NCBI GenBank assembly: GCA_003168295.1
Contig: PMST01000099.1
Span: 1-7,478 of the forward strand
Direction: 5' to 3'
From: Actinomycetota bacterium
GTDB lineage: Bacteria > Actinomycetota > Actinomycetes > Streptosporangiales > Streptosporangiaceae
DNA length: 7,478 nt
Made by a program: the position numbers and the translations under genes. How positions within the stretch are numbered: position 1 is the stretch's first letter; each line of letters begins with the position of its first letter. The notes below the pieces were generated by a model, which was not told the origin of the DNA, searched no databases, and saw nothing but the letters and a program-made list of their open reading frames with translations. This document shows, piece after piece, positions 1 to 5,755 of this stretch.

Positions 1-235
1 GCGCGGAGCTGGCGGGCGCGGGGCTGGGGGTGCTGACCGGCGGCGGCGCCGGGGTGTGGCAGGCTGCGGCCGGGATGGCGCAGGTTGCGGCCGGGGAGCC
101 GGGCGGCGCGGCGGCCGGCGGGGAGGTGGCTGCGTGGGCCTGGCGTGAGGACACCAGCAAGATGGCGAGGATTCCGGCAGCCAGGATCGCGGTTTGCATC
201 GCTCGGCGAGCGATGCGCGCAATCAGCTGCGGCAT
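1..235 (-). CDS. Secreted or membrane-anchored protein, N-terminal part only (runs off left edge)
   Basis: An open frame of 78 codons starts at ATG 235 and has no stop before the window edge. The start is supported by a GGAG box (plus-strand ctcc, 242-245) six bases upstream. The first 35 residues form a clear signal peptide: Arg at 7, 10 and 11, a hydrophobic core from about 16 to 30 (AILAAGILAILLVSS), and an A-H-A cleavage site before residue 36. The rest is a Pro/Ala/Ser/Thr-rich stretch with two cysteines (Cys52, Cys59), as expected for a linker outside the membrane. No enzymatic or binding domain is visible in this part. A proline-rich linker after a signal peptide fits cell-wall-associated proteins and also the start of some conjugation-type membrane proteins, so function stays open. 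It is transcribed leftward, divergently from the gene at 635, and a promoter candidate lies at 378-406. Confidence 0.7.
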   Translation of the reverse strand, partial: MPQLIARIARRAMQTAILAAGILAILLVSSRQAHAATSPPAAAPPGSPAATCAIPAAACHTPAPPPVSTPSPAPASSA

Positions 236-335
236 GAGCAGCTCCGCTCTGGGCGGGGAGAGACCAGACCTTGGCCCGCGTGCCCGTCATCGGCGGCGTC
301 AAACCACCCGCGGGCACCCAGATTCCCGGGCCTGT

Positions 336-360
336 TCCGGTGCGGTCTCCCAGAACCGGA
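336..360. repeat. Inverted repeat TCCGGT-N13-ACCGGA
   Basis: Arms tccggt (336-341) and accgga (355-360) are perfect reverse complements separated by 13 bases. The repeat lies just downstream of the inferred start of transcription for the left-edge gene. It could therefore be an operator or a leader hairpin. A 6-bp GC-rich repeat can also arise by chance in DNA of this composition. Confidence 0.25.
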
Positions 361-377
361 CACACTGTCTGGCCACC

Positions 378-406
378 ACCGTACAGCGCCGGTCCCGGTC
401 CGGCAA
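378..406 (-). promoter_or_regulatory. Sigma-70-like promoter for the left-edge secreted-protein gene
   Basis: On the minus strand TTGCCG (plus-strand cggcaa, 401-406) is followed after exactly 17 bases by TACGGT (plus-strand accgta, 378-383). This is close to the actinobacterial housekeeping pattern TTGNNN-N17-TANNNT. Transcription would start near 371 and give a leader of about 135 nt before the ATG at 235. Assignment is by spacing and consensus only. Confidence 0.45.
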
Positions 407-634
407 GGGGGACACCCGATCGCGACTGAATCCACCGCGAACTCCGCCCCCGCGGGTAGCAGATCCTCGATAACCGTGATTACCGGGGGACTGCTCGCCC
501 GGGGCCAGGCATGGGCGCAACCGGCATGCCACGGCCGCTGGTGCCTGGTTCAGGATGGTTCGGTGATGGCCGAAGTAAGTTGCCTTTAGCATCGGCAGCG
601 TGGCGGGGTGCGGAACGGAAGGGGAGAGGGCGCA

Positions 635-1393
635 GTGATCGAGCGGAGCCGTGAGGCGGACGCGTTCCTGGCGGCGATTGACAAGACAGCGCCGGAAGCG
701 GTGAGCGCCTGCGACGGGTGGACCACGCACGAGATCGCCGCGCACGTCGCTGGCATCGCCGTTGAGGTCATCCGGCATCTCGAGCCGTACCTGCAAGGCG
801 ATCCCGTGCCGCAGACGCGAAGCTTCGAAGAACGCGAAGCTCCGCTGCAGATGATCGAGCACCCGGCTCTGCTGAGCCGGCTCGATGCCGAAGAAGAACG
901 GATGCGTCGCCTGGTCGAGGACGTGCTCAACCGCGAGCCTGACGCAGTCATCCCGTGGACCGGCCGGCGGATGGCGGTCGCGAAGTTTATCCCCCACCTG
1001 CGCAACGAACATGCCCTGCATCGTTGGGACATCGCCGGTGACGACGACACCAGCCGCCAGCTGCTCGGCGACATGGATCTCGTCGACCACTCGGTCGGTG
1101 AGCTCGGCCGGATCCTGCTCGTCGCCGGCCGAGCTCACGATCCCGACCCGGACTCCGAGTTCCACGTCAGGCTGCGAACCGATGGGCAGCCCGACCTTCG
1201 GGTCATCGTCGAGAACGGCAACGCCACCCTCGCCTGGGCCAGCGATGAGGCCGACGAGCCCTCGGTCGATATCGACGCCGGTGCGCGTCAGCTTTTCATC
1301 TGGGGACGCCGTCCCGACCACCGCGGCCGAGTACGCAGCCACCTCACCCAATCCGACCTCGCCCGCCTGCAGACGCTGCTCTCCGGTTACTGA
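635..1393 (+). CDS. Maleylpyruvate isomerase (mycothiol-type) / DinB-like family protein
   Basis: A 252-residue protein with the two-part layout of the MDMPI family. The N-terminal metal-binding four-helix domain (about 5-165) carries DGWTTHEIAAHVAG (27-40) and HLRNEHALHRWDI (121-133). His37, Glu125 and His129 match the His / Glu-x3-His triad that binds the divalent metal in mycothiol-dependent maleylpyruvate isomerase. The C-terminal part (about 175-250) resembles the SCP2-like MDMPI_C domain. Family members use mycothiol as cofactor for isomerase or thiol-transfer reactions in the cytoplasm; the substrate here is unknown and there are no gentisate-pathway neighbours. I prefer GTG 635 over GTG 608, because the purine-rich AGGGGAG (620-626) lies eight bases before 635 and the protein begins in register with relatives. 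It converges with the oxidoreductase gene, 28 bp between stops. Confidence 0.85.
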   Translation: MIERSREADAFLAAIDKTAPEAVSACDGWTTHEIAAHVAGIAVEVIRHLEPYLQGDPVPQTRSFEEREAPLQMIEHPALLSRLDAEEERMRRLVEDVLNREPDAVIPWTGRRMAVAKFIPHLRNEHALHRWDIAGDDDTSRQLLGDMDLVDHSVGELGRILLVAGRAHDPDPDSEFHVRLRTDGQPDLRVIVENGNATLAWASDEADEPSVDIDAGARQLFIWGRRPDHRGRVRSHLTQSDLARLQTLLSGY

Positions 1394-1400
1394 ACCGATG

Positions 1401-1431
1401 AGTCCTGGGGATGATTGAGCGTTACAGGACT
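1401..1431. terminator. Possible bidirectional terminator between convergent genes
   Basis: AGTCCTG (1401-1407) and CAGGACT (1425-1431) are perfect 7-bp complements with a 17-base loop, placed in the 28-bp gap between convergent stops. The right arm overlaps the last codons of the minus-strand gene. There is no T-run on either side and the loop is long, so this is a weak terminator candidate. Confidence 0.25.
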
Positions 1432-2285
1432 GCCTCGGCGAGCAGCTCGACCTGGTCGGGACGCGATGCGGTGGGGATGAAGATGATCTCGTCGCAGCCG
1501 TTGGCCTCGAACGCGGCGGCGTAGGACGTGACCATCTCGGCGCTGACCGCGGCGCTCGCGGCGATCTGATTGGCGATGTCACCCATGAAGGCGTAGTAGT
1601 TCAGGAGGTAGTCGTCGGCCAGGGTGCGAGCATCGCCCCCGAGCGCGAAGTAGGCGAGCGTGAGCTTGCGCGGCCGTCCTGGGCGCCCGGCATCCTGCCA
1701 GGCCCGGTCCACGCCGGCCGCGGCGCGGGCGAACATGTCGGGCGTGCCGCCGCCCATGATCCAGCCGTCGCCGAGCAGGGCCACCCGCCGGAAGCTGGCC
1801 TCGGCCGTGCCCCCCAGGATCAGCTCGGGACCGCCGGGCCGCACTGGCTCGGGCCCGATCCCGCCCGCCAATCCGCGGTGCTCGCCGGCCCAGATCCGCT
1901 TCATCTCGGTCAGCTGCTCGTCCAGCCGCCGCCCCTTGCCCTGGGTCGGCAGGCTGCTGGCGGCGAAGTCGTCGTCGCGTCCGCCCAGACCGAGGCCGAG
2001 GACCAGGCGCCCGCCGGACAGCCGGTCCAGCGAGGCCGTCTGCTTGGCGAACAGCGCGGTGTTGGAGTAAAGCGGCGCGAGCAGAACGCTGGTCGTCAGC
2101 CGGATCCGGCTGGTGACCGCGGCCGCGGCACTGAGGCTGACCAGTTCCTCGTAGTTCGGGTACACGAGCCGGCCGATCGTGCCCAGCGTGCTGAACCCGG
2201 CCTCCTCGGCGTTCTTGGCCCAGTCGATGAGGCTCCTGCCCTCGGTGCCGGGCACCGCGTTGGGAAGGCCGATTCCGATATCCAC
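1422..2285 (-). CDS. LLM-class (luciferase-like) F420/flavin-dependent oxidoreductase
   Basis: A 287-residue bacterial-luciferase-like TIM-barrel protein. Family landmarks are the first strand DIGIGLPNA (2-10), DWAKNAEEAGFSTL (21-34), the mid-barrel TSRIRLTTSVLLAPLYSN (58-75), the LDRLSGGRLVLGLGLGGR block (86-103) that shapes the cofactor pocket, GGPELILGGT (151-160) and LLGDGWIMGGG (170-180). In actinomycetes this group mostly uses coenzyme F420, sometimes FMN, to reduce or oxidise small molecules. The substrate cannot be read from sequence. The start is GTG 2285, preceded at five bases by GGAGGT (plus-strand acctcc, 2291-2296); an ATG at 2290 is in a different frame. It is the last of three minus-strand genes, 75 bp after the secreted-protein gene, and converges with the MDMPI-like gene. 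Confidence 0.9.
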   Translation of the reverse strand: MDIGIGLPNAVPGTEGRSLIDWAKNAEEAGFSTLGTIGRLVYPNYEELVSLSAAAAVTSRIRLTTSVLLAPLYSNTALFAKQTASLDRLSGGRLVLGLGLGGRDDDFAASSLPTQGKGRRLDEQLTEMKRIWAGEHRGLAGGIGPEPVRPGGPELILGGTAEASFRRVALLGDGWIMGGGTPDMFARAAAGVDRAWQDAGRPGRPRKLTLAYFALGGDARTLADDYLLNYYAFMGDIANQIAASAAVSAEMVTSYAAAFEANGCDEIIFIPTASRPDQVELLAEAVL

Positions 2286-2290
2286 GCCAT

Positions 2291-2296
2291 ACCTCC
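2291..2296 (-). promoter_or_regulatory. Ribosome binding site deciding the GTG start of the oxidoreductase
   Basis: GGAGGT on the minus strand is a near-perfect SD box. It stands five bases before GTG 2285 but directly abuts ATG 2290 of another frame, which is too close to serve. Protein homology also requires the GTG frame. Confidence 0.7.
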
Positions 2297-2360
2297 GCTG
2301 TCTTCATTGTCGAACAGGGACAGTCAGCTTCCCTTTGTGGATCCAAGCATCCGGGCGGCC

Positions 2361-3098
2361 CTAGGAACCGGGCGGATTCCACCGGCTGACGGTCAGGCGG
2401 GAGAACCCGGAGGTGGCGTCGATATCGAACCGGGACGTCGCCGTGGCCCAGCCGGGAGGGGTCAGTACGGTCCCGCCGGCCACCCCGGTCAGATCGTGGT
2501 TTCCCATCGACACGTAGGAAGCGCCTCCGCCCACCGTCACCCGGGCCGGCACGCCGCCGGGCAGGCTGATCAGGAACTGGCTCACGCCGCCCGCGAGCAG
2601 GAAGGGCAATGTCCCGGATGGGCGGGGAAGGCTCACGCTCAGGATCTCCGAACCCGCCATCACGGCGATCCCGCCCACCCGGCCGCCGCGCAGGTCAGCG
2701 TCCGTCCGCTGGGTCCCGGCGGCGAAATCCAGGCTCCACACGACAGACGAGCTCAGCACCACGGTGACCGCGTAGCCCGCGCTCCTGGCGGAGGTCGTGC
2801 CGCCGCCCGCGAGCGACAGCACGATCGGGGCCGATCCGGACAGCACCGGCCGGACCGGGGCACCGTCCGGGGTCGAGGCCCGCAGCAGGGCGCCGTGAAG
2901 GTCGGCGACGCTCACGTGAAGGACCGAGGTCCCGCTGGTGATCTTAAGCGCGGCCCGGCTGCGTCCGGCTATGGGCAGGGACGCGACGTGACCGGAAGAT
3001 GAGGCGGACAGGGCAAAGGCGGTGCCGCCGGCCGCCACCGCCAGCACCGCGGCTGCGGCCGCGATGACGACGAACCGCCGGGAGAGCAAGCCAGACAT
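2361..3098 (-). CDS. Secreted protein of unknown function, Gly/Ser/Val-rich
   Basis: A 245-residue protein of no family I recognise. The start at ATG 3098 has an AGGTG box six bases upstream (plus-strand cacct, 3105-3109) and directly precedes a signal sequence: Arg-Arg at 7-8, a hydrophobic core at about 9-29, and AFA (27-29) or LSA (30-32) as cleavage site. S-R-R-F-V-V (6-11) loosely resembles a twin-arginine motif, so Tat export is possible but Sec is equally plausible. An upstream in-frame start at 3158 would put 20 residues before the signal sequence and is less likely. The mature part has no cysteine and alternates short hydrophobic strands with Gly/Ser turns, for example ARVTVGGGASYVSMGNHDLT (about 198-217). 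That suggests an all-beta, possibly solenoid fold as in DUF4097-type adhesin-like proteins; this is inference. It lies between the S33 hydrolase and LLM genes on the same strand. Confidence 0.75.
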   Translation of the reverse strand: MSGLLSRRFVVIAAAAAVLAVAAGGTAFALSASSSGHVASLPIAGRSRAALKITSGTSVLHVSVADLHGALLRASTPDGAPVRPVLSGSAPIVLSLAGGGTTSARSAGYAVTVVLSSSVVWSLDFAAGTQRTDADLRGGRVGGIAVMAGSEILSVSLPRPSGTLPFLLAGGVSQFLISLPGGVPARVTVGGGASYVSMGNHDLTGVAGGTVLTPPGWATATSRFDIDATSGFSRLTVSRWNPPGS

Positions 3099-3143
3099 AC
3101 CGTGCACCTGCCCACCGTAGCGGCTGGCATGCGGCCTCGGCCG

Positions 3144-3156
3144 GGCGACAATCGCC
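3144..3156 (-). terminator. Short hairpin after the S33 hydrolase gene
   Basis: GGCGA (3144-3148), a three-base loop and TCGCC (3152-3156) form a perfect 5-bp GC-rich stem, 15 bases past the hydrolase stop on the minus strand. There is no T-run. Actinomycete terminators often lack one, but the stem is short, so it may only attenuate or be incidental. Confidence 0.25.
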
Positions 3157-3170
3157 ACGACACAGAACGT

Positions 3171-4457
3171 TCAGATGTTGCCGCGGGACATCTCGATCAG
3201 GTGGTCGAGCACGGCCCCGTTACTTACCCGCAGCCCGTCATGCTCGTATTCGCTGGTCACCCAGGTCCGCAGACCTCGGATCGCCTGGGCGGTCTGCATC
3301 GAGAAGTCCCGGTCCACGTACATGTCGTGGTAGTAGACAGCGGCGGCCACCGGCACGTCGGTGGCCGCGAGCCGCGTAGGGTCATACAGCGGCGGCCAGT
3401 CGTCGCGTTCGGCCAGGATGGTGGCGGCCTCGCGCAGCGGGCGGAGCACCGGGTCGGCGTCGATCATCCACGGGTAGATCATCTCGCCGGTGAAGTACAG
3501 GGGAGCGGTCCCGGCGATGGCCGGGTCGGGATCGAACTCGCCGAACTCCGCCCTGACCCGCTGCGCGGCCCACCGGGTCGCGAAACCCTGGGCGTAGGAC
3601 GGCTCATGCAGCAACGCGTACAGGGGCCCGGCGGCGAAGCTGAGCTCGCCCATGACGGCGTACAGGAAAGCGTCGGACAGCGACGTCTCGTCGTCGGTGA
3701 AGGGGTCCTCCAGCAGGTAGTGCAGCGCGTGGCTGCCGTCGCTGCGGCCGAGCATGGCCCCGATCGACTGGAACGCCTCGACCGGCAGCGGCGCGCCATC
3801 GGGCCGCCGGACGTCATGGGTGGCCAGGTACGAGGCCACCCTCTGCGCCTGCTCCACATCGCCTGGGTACCGCTCGTAGTGCGCGGCGTTCTTGCCGATG
3901 ACGGTGCGGTAGGTGTGCCGGTAGACGTCGTCGGCGGTCACGGTCAGCCCGGGCAGCCCGCCGGTGATGAAGGCGTCCCGGATGCCGTGCGGGGCGAAGG
4001 ACAGGTAGGTAACCGCGCACATCCCGCCGAAGCTCTGTCCCAGCACGCTCCACGGCACATCACCGGTCAGCGCGCGCCTGATCAGCTCGGCGTCGAGCAC
4101 GATGCTGTCGGCCCGGAAGTGCGTCAGGTAATCGGCCTGGGCCTTCGGGCCGAATCGCGCCAGCGTCTGCCGGTTCACGGGGGAGGACCGGCCGGTGCCG
4201 CGCTGGTCGAGCAGCAGCACCCGGTAGTCGTTGAGCGCCCGGTCCAGCCAGCCCTCCCGGCCAGTCGGCCGCTGTGCTCCGAACCCGGGGCCGCCCTGCA
4301 GGAACAGCAGCCAGGGCAGGTCCGCGTCGGCCTTATCGATGGCGACGACCTCGCGGGCGTATACCTCGATCTGCTCTGCGTCCGGGCGGCCGTGATCGAG
4401 CGGGACGGCGAAGACATGGTCGGTCAGCATGGTGCCGGGCTGGCGGAAGCTGGTCAC
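3171..4457 (-). CDS. Alpha/beta-hydrolase, peptidase family S33 (prolyl-aminopeptidase-like)
   Basis: A 428-residue protein with the complete S33 landmarks: the oxyanion-hole motif QGGPG (54-58), LLLDQRGTGRSS (81-92), the nucleophile elbow GQSFGG (140-145, Ser142), a lid region rich in aromatic and acidic residues (about 175-340), DMYVDRDFS (378-386) near the expected catalytic Asp, and EYEHDGLR (403-410) carrying the likely catalytic His406. Relatives remove N-terminal proline or other residues from peptides; there is no signal peptide, so it acts in the cytoplasm. The 428-residue length fits the longer actinobacterial prolyl-aminopeptidase-like group rather than short Pip enzymes. The start is GTG 4457, which has no real SD box but a TANNNT hexamer six bases upstream, suggesting leaderless initiation. 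ATG 4430 is an alternative and also lacks an SD. It is first of three minus-strand genes and divergent from the HTH_42 gene. Confidence 0.88.
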   Translation of the reverse strand: MTSFRQPGTMLTDHVFAVPLDHGRPDAEQIEVYAREVVAIDKADADLPWLLFLQGGPGFGAQRPTGREGWLDRALNDYRVLLLDQRGTGRSSPVNRQTLARFGPKAQADYLTHFRADSIVLDAELIRRALTGDVPWSVLGQSFGGMCAVTYLSFAPHGIRDAFITGGLPGLTVTADDVYRHTYRTVIGKNAAHYERYPGDVEQAQRVASYLATHDVRRPDGAPLPVEAFQSIGAMLGRSDGSHALHYLLEDPFTDDETSLSDAFLYAVMGELSFAAGPLYALLHEPSYAQGFATRWAAQRVRAEFGEFDPDPAIAGTAPLYFTGEMIYPWMIDADPVLRPLREAATILAERDDWPPLYDPTRLAATDVPVAAAVYYHDMYVDRDFSMQTAQAIRGLRTWVTSEYEHDGLRVSNGAVLDHLIEMSRGNI

Positions 4458-4463
4458 GATCCG

Positions 4464-4469
4464 ACGCTA
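4464..4469 (-). promoter_or_regulatory. -10 element for a leaderless S33 hydrolase transcript
   Basis: TAGCGT on the minus strand (plus-strand acgcta) lies six bases before GTG 4457. If that G is +1, the hexamer covers -12 to -7, the typical place for a leaderless TANNNT box. No clear -35 is visible. Confidence 0.45.
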
Positions 4470-4488
4470 CCGTGCGGGCCCGGTTGAG

Positions 4489-4494
4489 TAGGGT
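4489..4494 (+). promoter_or_regulatory. -10 element for a leaderless HTH_42 transcript
   Basis: TAGGGT lies seven bases before ATG 4502, placing it at -13 to -8 if transcription starts at the A of the ATG. The bases between it and the start (TCATCTCC) contain no SD box, which supports leaderless translation. No clear -35 is visible. Confidence 0.5.
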
Positions 4495-4501
4495 CATCTC
4501 C

Positions 4502-5683
4502 ATGGGCACGGGTATGCGGATAATCAGTCCGGCCGGACGGCAGGCCAGGCTGGCCGTCCGCCACCACCTGGCGCCCGCCGCGCGAGCCGGCTCCGTGACC
4601 AGCGCGGTGGCGGGCATGATCGCTTTGCACGGCACCGATCCGGCCTCGGTCTACCTGGCCGCCTGGGCCCGTACCAGCTCAGCCGATAAGGCGGCCGTCG
4701 AGCACGCGCTGTATACCGAAGGCGCGCTGGTGCGGATGCTGGGCATGCGCCGGACCGTGTTCGTGGTACCCACCCCTCTGGTCCCGGTGATCCAGGCCGC
4801 CTGCACCGACCAGATCGCCGAGCGCCTACGCCGACAGCTCACCCAGGTCGTGCAGGGAGCGGGGATCGCGCCGGACGCAGCGACCTGGCTCAAGGACGTG
4901 GGCGAGGCCACAGTGCGCGCGCTCGCGGCGCGCGGCTCGGCGACCGGCGCGGAGCTGGCCAGGGATGAGCCCCGGCTGCGCACCCAGATCGTGGACGCCG
5001 CGGACAACCCCTACGGCGGGGCGGTAAACCTCACCTCCCGGCTGCTTACGCTGCTGTCCGCCGAAGGGCTCATCGTGCGCGGCCGTCCCCGAGGCGGATG
5101 GACCTCGACTCAGTTCGCCTGGACCGCCGCGGCCCGGGCCGAACTGCCCGCGACCGAGGCCCGGGCCGAGCTGGCTCGCAGGTGGCTGTTCACTTTCGGC
5201 CCGGCCCCGGTCTCTGACCTGCAGTGGTGGACCGGCTGGACGGCCGGGCAGGTCAAGCAGGCGCTGGCCCAGCTGCAGGTCACCGAGGTGGATCTCGGCG
5301 GAACCACCGGCGTCATGCTCACCGACGACGAGCCGGCCCTGGACGAGCCGGCGGCCGTCCCGCCGTGGCCGGCCCTGCTGCCGGCCCTGGATCCGACCGC
5401 GATGGGCTGGCGGGACCGAGCCTGGTACGTCGGGGAGCACGCGCAGGCGCTATTCGACCGATCGGGGAACATCGGCCCCACGGCTTGGTGGGATGGCAGG
5501 ATCGCCGGCGGCTGGGCCCAGCGGAAGGACGGCGAGATCGTGGTCCGGCTACTTGAGGACACCGGTGCCGAAGCCGCCGCGGCGATCGCCGCCGAGGCCG
5601 AGCGGCTCCGCGCCTGGATCGGCTCGGACCGGGTCACCCCGCGCTTCCGCACGCCGCTGGAACGCGAGCTGGCCGAGCAGTAG
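4502..5683 (+). CDS. Winged-helix HTH_42 protein, YcaQ/AlkZ-like DNA glycosylase superfamily
   Basis: A 393-residue protein with the HTH_42 (PF06224) pattern: an N-terminal helical segment with ALHGTDPASVYLAAWAR (41-57), LVRMLGMRRTVFVVP (76-90), tandem winged-helix regions (about 130-265), LLPALDPTAMGWRDR (292-306) and the C-terminal GNIGPTAWWDGRIAGGWAQ (322-340). Superfamily members YcaQ and AlkZ are DNA glycosylases that remove bulky alkylated bases or unhook crosslinks; many actinobacterial members are uncharacterised. In YcaQ/AlkZ the catalytic QxD/QxQ motif sits just before the conserved D-P; here those positions read His43-Gly-Thr45, so activity or substrate may differ. The start is ATG 4502, chosen for its leaderless promoter spacing; ATG 4514 is possible and neither has a strong SD. 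No antibiotic cluster is adjacent. It is divergent from the S33 gene and 72 bp upstream of the GlsB-like gene. Confidence 0.85.
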   Translation: MGTGMRIISPAGRQARLAVRHHLAPAARAGSVTSAVAGMIALHGTDPASVYLAAWARTSSADKAAVEHALYTEGALVRMLGMRRTVFVVPTPLVPVIQAACTDQIAERLRRQLTQVVQGAGIAPDAATWLKDVGEATVRALAARGSATGAELARDEPRLRTQIVDAADNPYGGAVNLTSRLLTLLSAEGLIVRGRPRGGWTSTQFAWTAAARAELPATEARAELARRWLFTFGPAPVSDLQWWTGWTAGQVKQALAQLQVTEVDLGGTTGVMLTDDEPALDEPAAVPPWPALLPALDPTAMGWRDRAWYVGEHAQALFDRSGNIGPTAWWDGRIAGGWAQRKDGEIVVRLLEDTGAEAAAAIAAEAERLRAWIGSDRVTPRFRTPLERELAEQ

Positions 5684-5703
5684 GCGCGGTTATCACGATT
5701 GAT

Positions 5704-5723
5704 CGTTGTTTTTGCCGACAACG
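5704..5723. repeat. Inverted repeat CGTTGT-N8-ACAACG upstream of the GlsB-like gene
   Basis: CGTTGT (5704-5709) and ACAACG (5718-5723) are perfect complements around an eight-base centre, lying 32 bases before ATG 5756 and directly followed by the AT-rich CATATAT (5724-5730). Position and symmetry suit an operator overlapping a promoter. A leader hairpin is the alternative if transcription starts upstream. Confidence 0.35.
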
Positions 5724-5731
5724 CATATATC
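5724..5731 (+). promoter_or_regulatory. Possible -10 region for the GlsB-like gene
   Basis: CATATATC is the most AT-rich short run in the neighbourhood and lies 25 bases before ATG 5756. The possible -35 TTGATC (5699-5704) is too far away (21-base spacer) for an ordinary housekeeping promoter. An alternative sigma factor would fit a stress protein, but the boxes do not let me name one. Confidence 0.25.
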
Positions 5732-5755
5732 GCGCAAGCTGGAAAGAACAAGAGC

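Larger units (their letters stand above)
236..634. other. Intergenic region between divergent genes
   Basis: About 400 bp lie between the two outward-facing starts. On the left-hand side are the SD box at 242-245, the inverted repeat at 336-360 and the promoter candidate at 378-406 for the minus-strand gene. On the right a TAGCAT hexamer (587-592) could be the -10 box for the gene at 635, but no good -35 sits 16-19 bases before it. Open frames cross this stretch on both strands. They lack SD boxes and recognisable products, and their third-position GC is only moderate, so I call no gene here. A faint transposase-like stretch on the minus strand (about 415-580) is discussed under findings. Confidence 0.55.

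Noticed and set aside
30..473. Plus-strand open frames over the left edge
   Set aside because: They oppose the signal-peptide gene at 1-235, lack SD boxes and give Ala/Arg-rich products without domains.
299..1582. Open frame of 427 codons on the minus strand
   Set aside because: It is antisense to the well-supported MDMPI-like gene and runs into the LLM gene in the wrong frame. It is low-complexity (Ser/Arg/Pro-rich at its start) and has no recognisable domain; a typical high-GC shadow.
2299..2324. CTGTC...GACAG inverted repeat upstream of the LLM gene as an operator
   Set aside because: Only five base pairs with a 16-base gap and no promoter elements at sensible spacing around it.
2349..2377. 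Repeat around the stop of the secreted-protein gene (CCGGGCGG twice; ATCCG/CGGAT arms) as a terminator or att site
   Set aside because: The 8-bp direct repeat is plain GC-rich sequence, and the inverted arms are only 5 bp with a 19-base loop. There is no T-run and no integrase nearby.
1878..3002. Open frame of 374 codons on the plus strand
   Set aside because: It spans the antisense of two different genes and the gap between them, with a Gly/Gln/Arg-rich composition and no family features.
3102..4487. Open frame of 461 codons on the plus strand
   Set aside because: It is longer than the real gene opposite it, but that gene has all S33 catalytic motifs. This frame is rich in Gly, His, Val and Gln with no domain, as expected for the complement of a high-GC coding region.
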